Origin: Planococcus rifietoensis
Lineage (GTDB): Bacteria > Bacillota > Bacilli > Bacillales_A > Planococcaceae
NCBI RefSeq assembly: GCF_001465795.2
Contig: NZ_CP013659.2
Location: 2,684,501-2,748,500, forward strand
Direction: 5' to 3'
Length of the DNA: 64,000 nt
This document shows positions 8,203-17,275 of the stretch, one piece after another. Below the pieces are notes generated by a model. That model was not told the origin of the DNA. It did no database searches and was given only the letters and a program-made list of their open reading frames with translations. A program made the translations under genes and the position numbers. Each line of letters opens with the position of its first letter. The first letter of the stretch is position 1.

Positions 8203-8871
8203 TTAGGTTTTGTCCACATCAAGCCGGTTTTCATACAGGCGCAAGAGCAGCGTGAAAATCATGACGAGCACGAGGTAGTAAACCCCGACGACCAGAAATG
8301 ATTCGAATGGCTGGTAGGACTGCGCAGCTTCCCGATTGCCGAGGGAAAAGATTTCCGCAACACCAATAATATAGACAAGCGACGAATCTTTCAGCGTGAT
8401 GATGAACTGGTTGCCAAGCGGCGGGATGGATCGGCGCAGTGCCTGCGGGAATACAATCCGCTGCATCGTCTGCTTGCGGTTCATCCCAAGCGACATACTC
8501 GCTTCGCGCTGGCCTGGGTCCACTCCTTGGATCGCTCCGCGGAAAATCTCTGCGATGTAGGCGCCATTATGAACACCAAGCGCAATTGCCCCTGCCCAAA
8601 AGTTCGACATCGTGTAAAATTCAACAATTCCAAAATACAAAAACATAATTTGAACAATCAAAGGCGTACCGCGAATGATTGTAATGTAGATGTTGGCAAT
8701 TGCTTGTAAAATTTTAGAACCCGAAATCTTCATCAGCGCAAACACTAAGCCGATTAGCGTTCCGAGAATGACACCAACAGCCGTCAATTGCAAGGTGACG
8801 AGTGTAGCTTCCAGGAAGCCTGGATACGTTCGAATAAAAACATCATAAACCGTGACAAGTAATTCCGGCAT
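8203..8871 (-). CDS. Polar amino-acid ABC transporter permease
   Basis: The 222-residue integral membrane protein has the HisM/GlnP-type permease core. The EAA loop reads REASMSLGMNRKQTMQRIVFPQALRRSIPPLGN, and FRGAIQGVDPGQ lies just before it. About five hydrophobic helices are visible. I chose ATG at 8871 rather than 8877 because the GAGGGGG ribosome site is correctly spaced only for the internal one. It starts 27 bp after the binding-protein gene. The ATPase gene follows after 12 bp. Confidence 0.9.
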   Translation of the reverse strand: MPELLVTVYDVFIRTYPGFLEATLVTLQLTAVGVILGTLIGLVFALMKISGSKILQAIANIYITIIRGTPLIVQIMFLYFGIVEFYTMSNFWAGAIALGVHNGAYIAEIFRGAIQGVDPGQREASMSLGMNRKQTMQRIVFPQALRRSIPPLGNQFIITLKDSSLVYIIGVAEIFSLGNREAAQSYQPFESFLVVGVYYLVLVMIFTLLLRLYENRLDVDKT

Positions 8872-8898
8872 ACACATCCCCCTCTTTACTTCAAGTCA

Positions 8899-9738
8899 TT
8901 ATTCAAGAACTTCTACGCCTTCAAGGTCAATATCGAGGAGATTGCGGCCGAACCATTTTTGTGAAATTTCTTCGTAGGTGCCGTTCTCAATGATTGTATC
9001 CAAGGCTTCATTAACTGCAGCAAGTAGTTCCTCATCATCTTTGCGAACAGCGATGGAAGGCTGCTCTACCCATAGCGGTTCTCCCACCATTTCAACAGCC
9101 AAGCCCTCATTCTGGGCTTCGAATCCGACTACGTCTGCTGTAATAACGGCATCAAGACGGCCTTCAATTTCTAAATCCTGTAAAGCTACTACATCACTGG
9201 AATAGTATTGGATATCATCGGTATGTTCTTGAGCCACCGTATCATATGTCGTCTGGCCGACTACCCCAATCTTCTTATCTGCCAGATCATCAACAGATTG
9301 GATATCGGTCGTTCCTTCACGTACAAAAATGGCGCCTCCTGAATAATAGTAGGGATCAGAGAAGCTGACTTGTTCGGCGCGCTCTGCCGTTTTAGACATT
9401 GAACCGATAATTGCATCAAAGCGGTTTGAGTTCAAACCTTGGATGATGGTTTCAAATGGTGTAGTCACCGGACTGGGTTCCAGTCCCATCTCTTCTGCAA
9501 TTGCATTGCCGATATCAATGTCAAACCCTTTAAGTTCGCCTCCTTCTTCAAAACTGAACGGTTTGTATAGTCCACTAGAAGCAGTTGTAAATTGCCCTTC
9601 TTCAAGAAGGTTCAAATCACTTCCTGCCGCTCCTTCGCTTGATCCTTCCGAGCCGGTGGTTGAGTCATCCGATCCACAGGCTGCCAAAAGCATGCCTGCT
9701 GTTAAAATTACGCCTGCCGTTGTAAATTTTTTATTCAT
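8899..9738 (-). CDS. Polar amino-acid ABC transporter substrate-binding lipoprotein
   Basis: The 279-residue product has a lipoprotein signal ending LAAC (Cys21), a Ser/Gly linker, and a family 3 periplasmic-binding fold with FDIDIGNAIAEEMG, FDAIIGSMSKTAERAEQVSFSDPYYYSGGAIFV and RLDAVITADVVG. It captures the amino acid at the cell surface for the permease and ATPase encoded after it. The ATG at 9738 follows GGGGAGAGCAAG; the longer frame to 9771 lacks a ribosome site. Which amino acid it binds cannot be read from sequence alone. Confidence 0.92.
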   Translation of the reverse strand: MNKKFTTAGVILTAGMLLAACGSDDSTTGSEGSSEGAAGSDLNLLEEGQFTTASSGLYKPFSFEEGGELKGFDIDIGNAIAEEMGLEPSPVTTPFETIIQGLNSNRFDAIIGSMSKTAERAEQVSFSDPYYYSGGAIFVREGTTDIQSVDDLADKKIGVVGQTTYDTVAQEHTDDIQYYSSDVVALQDLEIEGRLDAVITADVVGFEAQNEGLAVEMVGEPLWVEQPSIAVRKDDEELLAAVNEALDTIIENGTYEEISQKWFGRNLLDIDLEGVEVLE

Positions 9739-9811
9739 CTTGCTCTCCCCTTTTCGTATATGTTTGACCAAAACGCCGAAGCGATTCGGGACGTGCCTGC
9801 AATGGGTTGTG

Positions 9812-10651
9812 TTATATGAAGATGTCCTGATCAGTGTAAGCCGTTTCTAGCCGTGCCAGTTTTTCTTTCACTTTCGCATGCTCTTTGACATAGACAAAGC
9901 GCATGACCGATGTCAATAACGCATGGACCGCCGTATAAGAATCAATATTCAAGTTCGCATTGACGGAAACGGTGAGTACGATGTCGGCGCTTTTCGCAGC
10001 TGGCGATTCTTCCTTGTCGGTCAAGACGATCACTTTCGCCCCTTTACGCTTTGCTTGCTCCAAAGTATCCATCAAGGTGCGCGTATAGCGCGGGAATGCG
10101 AACGCAATGATTGTATCGTGCGGTCCAAGTTCGGCCATCTGCCCATAATAGGCGGCAGTGCCCGGCTGCATCATCGCTGTATTTCCGAGTGCACTGCCAA
10201 GCCAGCCACCGAACCATTCAGCCAAGCCGAAATCGAAGAAATTGCCTGTGACGTAGCGCTGATCAGACTGGCTGATGCGGTCGACCACTTGCAATAAACT
10301 TTCTTCATTAATCGTTTGCTTGAGCTTGAGGATGCTGGTGATGTCTGCATCGAGCAAGTTTTCAAGAAACGACTGGTCCGCAGCAGCAGGCTGTTCCTGC
10401 TGCGCATTGTCCAGCCGCTCTTCCGCCAGCTTGCGCTGGAGCGTATGCTGAAACTCTGTATAACCCTTATAGCCGAGCTTCTGTGTCCACCTGATGACGG
10501 TCGATTCGCTGACCTGTACGCGCCTTCCGACTTCCAAGGCGGATGAAAAAGCAATGAAAATCGGTTCGTGGAAAAAGAGGTCTGCTATCTTTTTTTGCCC
10601 AGAACTGAAATCATTATAAGAAGCTGACACATTTCGCAGTAAATCCTGCAT
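9812..10651 (-). CDS. MurR/RpiR family transcriptional regulator
   Basis: The 279-residue protein has an N-terminal HTH_6 domain (VSASYNDFSSGQKKIADLFF through VSESTVIRWTQKLGYKGYTEF, about residues 7-65) and a C-terminal SIS domain (about 130-260) with IAFAFPRYTRTLMDTLEQAKRKGAKVIVLTD. SIS domains in this family sense phosphosugars. Of two nearby ATGs, the inner one at 10651 is properly spaced from GGGGGA. It stands alone between the amino-acid ABC operon and the carotenoid cluster. Its target operon is not evident here. Confidence 0.88.
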   Translation of the reverse strand: MQDLLRNVSASYNDFSSGQKKIADLFFHEPIFIAFSSALEVGRRVQVSESTVIRWTQKLGYKGYTEFQHTLQRKLAEERLDNAQQEQPAAADQSFLENLLDADITSILKLKQTINEESLLQVVDRISQSDQRYVTGNFFDFGLAEWFGGWLGSALGNTAMMQPGTAAYYGQMAELGPHDTIIAFAFPRYTRTLMDTLEQAKRKGAKVIVLTDKEESPAAKSADIVLTVSVNANLNIDSYTAVHALLTSVMRFVYVKEHAKVKEKLARLETAYTDQDIFI

Positions 10652-10878
10652 ATTCATTCCCCCATCGCAAGAACACGCGTAGTTGCTTGTAATATAGTAT
10701 ATACTTTTGCAGGATTCCCTTCAATATTTTACTGAAAATTCTGCTAGCGTTTATGACATTTTTCTCATAAATATACCGTTATACCAGCCTTCACGGTAAA
10801 AACACACAAGGCAAAAAAAATTTCATTATCCCGTATATTAAGTGCTCTGCCCTTTTCTTTCGCCTTTTCCGGCTATTG

Positions 10879-10898
10879 TTGTACACTATTTGTATAAC
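10879..10898 (+). promoter_or_regulatory. 11-bp direct-repeat operator, carotenoid plus-strand operon
   Basis: The sequence TTGTACACTATTTGTATAAC holds two copies of TTGTATA (the first reads TTGTACA) exactly 11 bp apart. It ends 22 bp before the GTG start of the CruF-like gene. The same 20-bp pattern lies before crtN and before the CarH/LitR-like gene. A -10-like TACACT overlaps the first unit. It is proposed as a binding site for the regulator encoded at 60927. Confidence 0.65.
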
Positions 10899-10920
10899 TA
10901 ATTTGGATGAGGTGCTGCTC

Positions 10921-11673
10921 GTGAAATGGGAAGATCGGATTTTTAAGTTATTCATTTTTTGGTATATCTGCGGTGTTATCTTGCTGGGTTTTGATTTATT
11001 GCCATCTTGGCTGGAATGGGCAAACGCCTTCTTCCTCATCCTGGCGGGAACACTCGGCTTCCTTTATTTATGGCGGCGCTTTGGCCCTGCAATCGGCGGG
11101 TCGATCGGCGTACTCATTTTCTTCTCGACCTTCATCGTCGAATGGGCTGGCGCAGACAGCGGTTTCTTGTTCGGTTCTTACGATTATACCGACCGCTTCG
11201 CCCCGAATGTCTTCGGCGTGCCGATCGCAATCGGGTTCGCTTGGCTCATGGTCATGGCGACAAGCCATGTCATCGCGCGCTGGATTGTGCCAGGCGGCGG
11301 CTTTCTTTATGCAGTCACTGGAGGCATTGCAGCGGTCATCATTGACTTGATCATCGACCCTGTCGCCTATAAAGTGAAAGGCTATTGGTTATGGGAAGAT
11401 ACAGGTTTCTACTATGATATTCCGTGGACCAATTTCACCGGCTGGTTCATCGTAGCGTTCATCCTTCACCTTATACTCGATGCCGCCTTCAAAAAGCAAA
11501 GGCTTGAAGTATCAGCTGGCCAGGCCGAAAAGCGCATGGCTCTGTTGTATGTACTGATGATCGCCTTGTTCGTGCTGCTCGGGTTGATCAACGGATTATG
11601 GCTCGCCGCCTTCCTGACCTCTATCTTGACGGCCGCAATTGTTGTCTTGGCATGGAAGAGGCGGCCGCAATGA
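10921..11673 (+). CDS. CruF-like carotenoid biosynthesis membrane protein
   Basis: The 250-residue polytopic protein belongs to the carotenoid biosynthesis family DUF422/CruF, whose members hydrate carotenoid end groups (CruF is a 1',2'-hydratase). Seven to eight hydrophobic helices are visible, with conserved polar segments FIVEWAGADSGFLFGSYDYTD and IIDLIIDPVAYKVKGYWLWEDTGFYYDIPWTNFTGWF. The start is GTG at 10921, seven bases after GAGGTG; the frame opens with ATG at 10876 but that lies inside the operator region. It is first in a four-gene operon whose genes overlap by ATGA. Its exact reaction on C30 carotenoids is unknown. Confidence 0.82.
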   Translation: MKWEDRIFKLFIFWYICGVILLGFDLLPSWLEWANAFFLILAGTLGFLYLWRRFGPAIGGSIGVLIFFSTFIVEWAGADSGFLFGSYDYTDRFAPNVFGVPIAIGFAWLMVMATSHVIARWIVPGGGFLYAVTGGIAAVIIDLIIDPVAYKVKGYWLWEDTGFYYDIPWTNFTGWFIVAFILHLILDAAFKKQRLEVSAGQAEKRMALLYVLMIALFVLLGLINGLWLAAFLTSILTAAIVVLAWKRRPQ

Positions 11674-12347
11674 TCCAGGCGAAAAAATCGGCGCTCTTTG
11701 AACGCGCATTCGCCCTGTATTTAATGCCGTCGATCCATCGTTCTTTTTCTCATTTGTACGGCCGGAACATCCGCCCGCCTAAAGGGCCGGCGCTGATTAT
11801 TTCAAACCACAGCTCCTGGTGGGATGGGCTATTGTTCTTCTTTTTAAATCGGCGCGTCTGGAACTTGGACGTCCATATCATGATGCACGAACACGGACTA
11901 AAAGAATTTCCTTTTTTCCGCCGGCTCGGCGCCTTTTCAATCGACCGCAGCAATCCGAAAGATATTTTGGCTTCGCTGCGTTATGCTGAGAATTTATTGA
12001 AACAAGGCAAAACGGTCATCCTGTTTCCGCAAGGCGATGAATATCATTTGGAAACGCGCCCGCTGGAATTTCATACAGGCGTCCTGTATTTGATGGAGAA
12101 ATGTCCGGAGATTCCGCTCGTCCCGGCACGCTTTTATTATTCAATGCGCCGTGAAAAACAGCCCGAAGTGTGGATCGACCAAGGTGACAGCCTGACACTT
12201 GGTGACATCCCTGCCGGTACAAGACACGAACGGACCTTATGGCTGCAGGAGCGGGAAACCGCCGCGCTCGATCAATTAAAACAGGAAGTGCTCAAAGAAA
12301 ACTACGAAGAATTCCAGGAAATGCTGAAAAGGAGGCGCACCTCATGA
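11670..12347 (+). CDS. Acyltransferase of carotenoid cluster (PlsC fold, CrtO-role)
   Basis: The 225-residue enzyme has the PlsC/LPLAT acyltransferase motifs: NHSSWWDG (HxxxxD motif I, residues 46-53), FFRRLGAFSIDR (motif II), FPQGDEYHLE (motif III) and PLVPARFYY (motif IV). In staphyloxanthin synthesis an acyltransferase adds a fatty acid to the glucose of the carotenoid; by position this protein could do the same. It is not obviously homologous to Staphylococcus CrtO, so the role is inferred from context. The ATG overlaps the preceding stop (ATGA). Confidence 0.8.
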   Translation: MIQAKKSALFERAFALYLMPSIHRSFSHLYGRNIRPPKGPALIISNHSSWWDGLLFFFLNRRVWNLDVHIMMHEHGLKEFPFFRRLGAFSIDRSNPKDILASLRYAENLLKQGKTVILFPQGDEYHLETRPLEFHTGVLYLMEKCPEIPLVPARFYYSMRREKQPEVWIDQGDSLTLGDIPAGTRHERTLWLQERETAALDQLKQEVLKENYEEFQEMLKRRRTS

Positions 12348-13447
12348 TCACGGCTTTGATCGTCATCCATATCGCCTTTTTCTTGTGGATTGTCTTCAAC
12401 CGCCTATTCTTGCCGGCGCTTCCTAAACAACCCCTAGTGAAAGCAGATCCGCTCGTGTCCATTCTCGTGCCGATGCGCAACGAAGAACGCAACGTGCCGA
12501 CGATTGTGCGTTCATTAAAAGAAACCGACTGGGAAAAAGCCGAATTCATCCTTTTGAATGACCAATCGACTGATGGTACCCAAGCGGCACTTGACCGGGA
12601 AATTGCGGGCGATAAGCGCTTCACGGTCCTGCAAGGCGTCGAACTGCCTGCCGGGTGGATCGGCAAAGTCCATGCCTGCCACCAATTGCAAAAACACGCT
12701 TCCGGCGATTACTTATTCTTTGTCGATGCAGATGTCCGTTTCCGCAAGCAAGCGGTGCGGCAGACACTCGGCTTGATGGAAAAACGGCACGCTGCCCTAT
12801 TGTCTGGATTCCCTGCTTTTGAAGTGCCGGTGTTCTTGAGTAAATTGCTTGTGCCGATGCTTCATTTCGTCATTTTATTCCACTTGCCACTGGCGCTGGC
12901 GAATTACGCAAAATTCCCTGCAGCTACCGCGGCAAATGGCATGTGGATGGCATTTGAACGAAAAGCTTACGAGTCGATCGGCGGGCATGAAGCCGTGCGA
13001 ACGTCGCTCGTCGAGGATGTACATATTGCACGCACCTTGAAACAAGCTGGCCATAAAGTGCTGCTCGCCAATATTACCGCTTCGGTCAAATGCCGGATGT
13101 ATGAAACGCCAGCGGAAGTATGGGAAGGCTTCCTAAAGAACAGCTACACCGGCATCGGGCGTTCGCCATTGATCGCCATCGTGCTCACCTTGTTCTACAG
13201 CGCCTTTTACATCTTCCCCTTGTTTCTCGCAGCAGCCGGCCTTATAACGGCCAACTGGATCTGGCTCGTGCCATACGCGCTGACCGTTTTGCAGCGCTGG
13301 TATGTTGACATGGTGACCAATCAGCGCTGGTATTTGGCGTTTCTCATCCCGCTTCAAGCGGCCGCCATGCTCGCAGTCCTGCTCACGGCCATGAAAAAAT
13401 CCTTAAAAAATGAGTCTTATACATGGAAAGGCAGGCATTATTCATGA
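12344..13447 (+). CDS. crtQ: Carotenoid glycosyltransferase (CrtQ-like, GT2)
   Basis: The 367-residue protein has an N-terminal membrane helix, a GT2 domain (VSILVPMRNEERNVPTIVRSLK, NDQSTDGTQ, DADVRF as the metal-binding DxD region near residue 128) and C-terminal membrane helices. It ends with YTWKGRHYS, closely similar to the end of Staphylococcus CrtQ, which glucosylates 4,4'-diaponeurosporenoate. ATG at 12344 overlaps the acyltransferase stop and has AAGGAGG upstream. It should act at the cytoplasmic membrane on a carotenoid carboxylic acid. Confidence 0.85.
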   Translation: MITALIVIHIAFFLWIVFNRLFLPALPKQPLVKADPLVSILVPMRNEERNVPTIVRSLKETDWEKAEFILLNDQSTDGTQAALDREIAGDKRFTVLQGVELPAGWIGKVHACHQLQKHASGDYLFFVDADVRFRKQAVRQTLGLMEKRHAALLSGFPAFEVPVFLSKLLVPMLHFVILFHLPLALANYAKFPAATAANGMWMAFERKAYESIGGHEAVRTSLVEDVHIARTLKQAGHKVLLANITASVKCRMYETPAEVWEGFLKNSYTGIGRSPLIAIVLTLFYSAFYIFPLFLAAAGLITANWIWLVPYALTVLQRWYVDMVTNQRWYLAFLIPLQAAAMLAVLLTAMKKSLKNESYTWKGRHYS

Positions 13448-14928
13448 ACCGACCACATATCGCCATCGTCGGCGGCGGGCTTGGCGGCTTGTCTGCTGCA
13501 ATTACGCTCGCGAACGCCGGCTTGCGCGTCAGCCTATTCGAGAAAAATAGCCATTTCGGCGGCAAGCTGATGCCTGTTGCACTTGGCAGCTATCATTTCG
13601 ATTTCGGCCCGAACACGATCACCATGCCGCATATTTTTCGCAAGGTCGTCCAACAGACCGGTCGCGACCCTGATGAGTATTTCCAACTTGAAAAACTCGC
13701 TGTCCATACGCGCAACCATTTCTCAGACGGCAGCCACATCGACTTTACGGCAGACCGCGCGCAGATGATCCGACAGCTTGAAACGCTGGACCCTTTTGCC
13801 GCCGGTAAATACGAAGCGTTTTTGGCTGAAGTCGCACGCCTGTATCGTTCATCCGAACAGTATTTCTTTCCGCTGAGCTTCCAGTCGATTCGGGATTATT
13901 TGTCCCCATCACTCGGGGTGGCCATGCTGAAGGTGCGCCCGCTTGAATCGATGGACCATTTTTTCAGCCGCTATTTCAAGCACGAAGGCTTGCGCCAGGC
14001 AGTCGGGCGCTACGCTACTTATATCGGGTCATCGCCTTATAAAGCCCCTGCCACGTTTGCGATGATCGCCCACCTTGAACTTGCGCAAGGCGTCTTTTAC
14101 GCAAAAGGCGGAAACGTGTCGATTGCACAGGGCTTTGCAGCGGTCGCAGCGGAATGCGGCGTGGAAATGCATTCCGAAACAGCAGTCGTCCGAATTTTGA
14201 CTGAACAAGGCGAAGCATGCGGCGTGGAACTCGCTGATGGAGAACGGATTGCCGCCGATGCTGTCATCTTAAACGGAGATTTATTGTCGGCATTTCCTGA
14301 GTTGGTGGATGAAGCAGAGCGCCCGTCTTTCCGGGATGCAAAGCGCGACCGGTTCGAGCCATCGATTTCTGCTTTTGTCATCACTGCCGGACTGGACGTA
14401 CGCCTGCCCGAACTGAAGCATCATAATGTCTTCTTTTCGGCTGATTACCCGCGCGAGTTTCAGGAATTGTTTGCCGAAAAACAATACAGCGACGAGCCGA
14501 CCATCTACATCAGCAACTCATCCCATTCGGACCCATCCGTTTCGCCGCACGGGGACAATTTGTTCATTCTCATCAATGCACCCGCCCTTACAGCGCAAGG
14601 TGATTTGCAGATTGACCCGCAGCAATACAAAGAACGAATTTACGATTTATTGGAACATTATGGAATAAAAATACGCAACCACCTGCAGGAAGAACGGATC
14701 TTCACTCCTGAATTCATCCGCGATACGTTCGGTTCTCACCGCGGGGCTTTGTACGGGCCGTCATCCAATCACCCTAAAGACGCCTTTTTGCGCCCATCGA
14801 ATGCAAGCCGCGACATCAAAGGGCTGTTCTTTGTCGGCGGAAGTGTTCACCCTGGCGGCGGCTCCCCAATGGTTACATTGAGCGGCTTGAATGTGGCGCG
14901 GCGCTTGATCAAAAGTTATTCATCTTAA
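13444..14928 (+). CDS. crtP: Diaponeurosporene-type oxygenase (CrtP/CrtNb)
   Basis: The 494-residue FAD enzyme starts with the Rossmann motif IAIVGGGLGGLSAAITLANAG and ends with FVGGSVHPGGGSPMVTLSGLNVARRL, the FAD-binding C-terminal signature of carotenoid desaturase-like oxidases. The C-terminal segment RGALYGPSSN before that signature and the GPNTITMPHIF segment align best with Staphylococcus CrtP, which oxidises the terminal methyl of 4,4'-diaponeurosporene, rather than with CrtN. It is the last gene of the plus-strand carotenoid operon, overlapping crtQ by ATGA. Confidence 0.82.
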   Translation: MNRPHIAIVGGGLGGLSAAITLANAGLRVSLFEKNSHFGGKLMPVALGSYHFDFGPNTITMPHIFRKVVQQTGRDPDEYFQLEKLAVHTRNHFSDGSHIDFTADRAQMIRQLETLDPFAAGKYEAFLAEVARLYRSSEQYFFPLSFQSIRDYLSPSLGVAMLKVRPLESMDHFFSRYFKHEGLRQAVGRYATYIGSSPYKAPATFAMIAHLELAQGVFYAKGGNVSIAQGFAAVAAECGVEMHSETAVVRILTEQGEACGVELADGERIAADAVILNGDLLSAFPELVDEAERPSFRDAKRDRFEPSISAFVITAGLDVRLPELKHHNVFFSADYPREFQELFAEKQYSDEPTIYISNSSHSDPSVSPHGDNLFILINAPALTAQGDLQIDPQQYKERIYDLLEHYGIKIRNHLQEERIFTPEFIRDTFGSHRGALYGPSSNHPKDAFLRPSNASRDIKGLFFVGGSVHPGGGSPMVTLSGLNVARRLIKSYSS

Positions 14929-14940
14929 AATAACCAAAAA

Positions 14941-14986
14941 AAAAGCTGTTTCCATCCGCCACAACTGGCGGATGGAAACAGCTTTT
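14941..14986. terminator. Bidirectional terminator between the two carotenoid operons
   Basis: A perfect 20-bp stem with a 6-nt loop is bounded by A and T tracts on both sides. It ends both converging carotenoid operons, 12 bp after crtP and 8 bp after crtM. Confidence 0.92.
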
Positions 14987-14993
14987 TTCTATT

Positions 14994-15827
14994 TTATAAG
15001 CATTGCAAAATGGACTGCTTGGAATCGTCCGTGACGTAATGCTTTTCATGAAATACCGTATATTCTTTCGAGCGGATCGTCGACAGGATTTCCCGGTAGA
15101 CAAGCGCGGCGCCTTTGACCGGCACGCGGGAGGACAACGGATAATCATTGATCGTTTCAAATGCGCGGTCATAATGGAACTCCGCTATACTGGCGAGTTC
15201 TTCCCACACTTGGATGAACGATTCCGACACCGTGCCGCTTCCTAGCGCTTCCTCGGCAAGGCCGTATTTGCGCATGATGTCCTGCGGCAAATAGATGCGG
15301 TCCATCGACAAGTCTTCTCCGATATCACGAAGAATATTGGTGATTTGCATGGCGTAGCCGAGCGAAATCGCGCCGTCTTTCAACAAAGCTGTGCGCCCAG
15401 GCGCGAGTATCGGCAACAGCATCAGGCCGACCGTACTCGCGACATGGTAGCTATAATCCAAGAGTTCATCGAGCGTACGGTAGCGGTTGATCGTCAAATC
15501 CATTTCCTGGCCTTTAATCAATCCGTAAAACGCGCTGGCATCCATATCGTAGCTTTCAAAAACGTCTTCAAGCGCCAGCCACATCGGATCGTCCCACTGA
15601 ATTGAACCTGCTAGAAATTCGTCAAAGTCCTTTCGGAACGCTTTCAGCTCAGGTTCAGGATGGCTGCCCTCATCGACGATATCGTCCACTTTCCGGCAGA
15701 AGGCGTACACCGCCCATACGGCTTTGCGTTTTTCTTTCGGCAAGAGGGAAAATGCTTTATAAAAGCTCTTTGAATTATCGGCAATAATGCGTTCGCAATA
15801 GCTATAGGCTTGCTTCAATTCCATCAT
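14994..15827 (-). CDS. crtM: Dehydrosqualene (4,4'-diapophytoene) synthase
   Basis: The 277-residue enzyme joins two farnesyl diphosphates head to head to give the C30 carotenoid backbone. Evidence is the start YCERIIADNSKSFYKAFSLLP, similar to CrtM, the first aspartate-rich motif in CRKVDDIVDEG (about residues 45-55) and the second in DIGEDLSMDRIYLPQD (about 168-183), both needed for Mg-diphosphate binding. It is the last gene of the minus-strand operon, its ATG overlapping the stop of the preceding desaturase-like gene. The choice between C30 and C40 synthase rests on the crtN/crtP context. Confidence 0.92.
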   Translation of the reverse strand: MMELKQAYSYCERIIADNSKSFYKAFSLLPKEKRKAVWAVYAFCRKVDDIVDEGSHPEPELKAFRKDFDEFLAGSIQWDDPMWLALEDVFESYDMDASAFYGLIKGQEMDLTINRYRTLDELLDYSYHVASTVGLMLLPILAPGRTALLKDGAISLGYAMQITNILRDIGEDLSMDRIYLPQDIMRKYGLAEEALGSGTVSESFIQVWEELASIAEFHYDRAFETINDYPLSSRVPVKGAALVYREILSTIRSKEYTVFHEKHYVTDDSKQSILQCL

Positions 15828-17275
15828 GAACCGCCCCTTTCTTTCAAATCGCTGTGGATTCTGTCAGCCAGCAATTTCGCGCCTTGCATGACGATCGGGA
15901 TGCCGCCACCCGGGTGGACAGAGGCCCCCACTGCATACAAATTCTCCGTGTTGTCGGGTTTGACCTGCGGTCGGAAAACTCCAGATTGCCGCAATGTCGG
16001 CCCGATTCCGAAGCTGCCTCCCTTGAACAAGCCAAACGCTTCTGCATCTTGCGGCGTGCGCACGTCCATCCATTCAATCGACTCCCGGATGCCTGGAAAC
16101 GACAATGTCTCCATCCGGTCCAAAATACGCCCGATCCATTGTTCGTCATTTTTCCAGTCGATTTCTGTGCCTGAAGGAACCGGCACGAGTACATAAAGCA
16201 CCGATTTGCCTTCAGGAGCCAAGGAATCGTCAATAACAGAAGGATGGAATGTGTAGAATGCCGGGTTTTCCGTTTTCTGCCCTCTGACAAACACATCTTC
16301 CATATGCTCTTTATAATCATCACCGATGAAGAATTGATGGACATTTACGTCTTCATAGACTTTGTCCAACCCAAAGTACAGCAGCACGCAGGCGGAAGAA
16401 GGCGTGTATTCTTTCTGTTTCTTCATCGGCGCTAATTGGTTGATTCCGGGGAAATCCCCATTATAGACGATTGCGTCATATTGCTCTATGCCGGCTGCTG
16501 TTTCGATTGCTGTCGCACGGCCGTCTTTTTTCAAGACGCGTTTGACAGCGGTGTCCAGCCGGATCTCAGTGCCGCGGCTGCGCAATTCCTGTTCCATGAC
16601 AGGGATAATGCTCGCATAGCCGCCTTTCACATAGTAAACCCCGTGCTCATGCTCACTGAACGGTACAAGTGAATACATGGCCGGCGCACGGTAAGGATCC
16701 CCACCGATATACAGCGCCTGAAGGGAATACGCCAGTTGCAATCGTTCATCCTTGAAATAGTTTTCCATTAACTGATGGACAGATTGCTGTGGTTTCAATT
16801 TCATCAAGTTGCGGATATTGCGGAAAGTCCAAAAATCCGCTTTGCGGACAAAATCATGTTCGAGAAAAGCAGGCTTGCCGATATCAAAGCGCTTCTGCCC
16901 TTCATCCATAAAGCGGATAAACCCACCTTTATCTTCCGGAAATTGCTCTTCGACTTCCTGCAATTGCCGCTCGCGCCCAGGGTATTTCGTATACACTTTG
17001 CCGTCTGTGAAACGGATTGTGTAAAGCGGGTCGCATAGTAATAATTCGATGCTTTCAGGATCAATTCCTGCCTGGGCGAACAAATCGCGGAACATTTCCG
17101 GCAGCAAGACGATGGTCGGGCCTTCATCAATTCGGAAGCCTTCCCGTTCCACAAACGCCATCCTGCCGCCGAGCTTGTGTTCTTTTTCGTAAATGGTGAC
17201 ATCATAGCCGAGCTTTGTTAAATACAGCGCGCCCATCAAGCCACCGACACCGCCTCCGATCATGGCTATTTTCAT
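15824..17275 (-). CDS. CrtN-like FAD-dependent carotenoid oxidoreductase (third paralogue)
   Basis: The 483-residue protein has the FAD motif IAMIGGGVGGLMGALYLTKLG, YEKEHKLGGRM, and the C-terminal VGASVHPGGGIPIVMQGAKLLADRI. It is a desaturase/oxidase paralogue of CrtN and CrtP. Related carotenoid clusters in Bacillaceae carry three such genes (CrtNa, CrtNb, CrtNc), and this one may correspond to the third, but its reaction cannot be assigned from sequence. ATG at 17275 overlaps the crtN stop (ATGA) and follows GGAGGG. The frame extends to 17422 inside crtN without a ribosome site. Confidence 0.8.
   Translation of the reverse strand: MKIAMIGGGVGGLMGALYLTKLGYDVTIYEKEHKLGGRMAFVEREGFRIDEGPTIVLLPEMFRDLFAQAGIDPESIELLLCDPLYTIRFTDGKVYTKYPGRERQLQEVEEQFPEDKGGFIRFMDEGQKRFDIGKPAFLEHDFVRKADFWTFRNIRNLMKLKPQQSVHQLMENYFKDERLQLAYSLQALYIGGDPYRAPAMYSLVPFSEHEHGVYYVKGGYASIIPVMEQELRSRGTEIRLDTAVKRVLKKDGRATAIETAAGIEQYDAIVYNGDFPGINQLAPMKKQKEYTPSSACVLLYFGLDKVYEDVNVHQFFIGDDYKEHMEDVFVRGQKTENPAFYTFHPSVIDDSLAPEGKSVLYVLVPVPSGTEIDWKNDEQWIGRILDRMETLSFPGIRESIEWMDVRTPQDAEAFGLFKGGSFGIGPTLRQSGVFRPQVKPDNTENLYAVGASVHPGGGIPIVMQGAKLLADRIHSDLKERGGS

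Noticed and set aside
11068..11350. Several overlapping frames within the CruF-like gene on both strands
   Set aside because: They are shadows of a real membrane-protein gene; only one frame has family motifs and a ribosome site.
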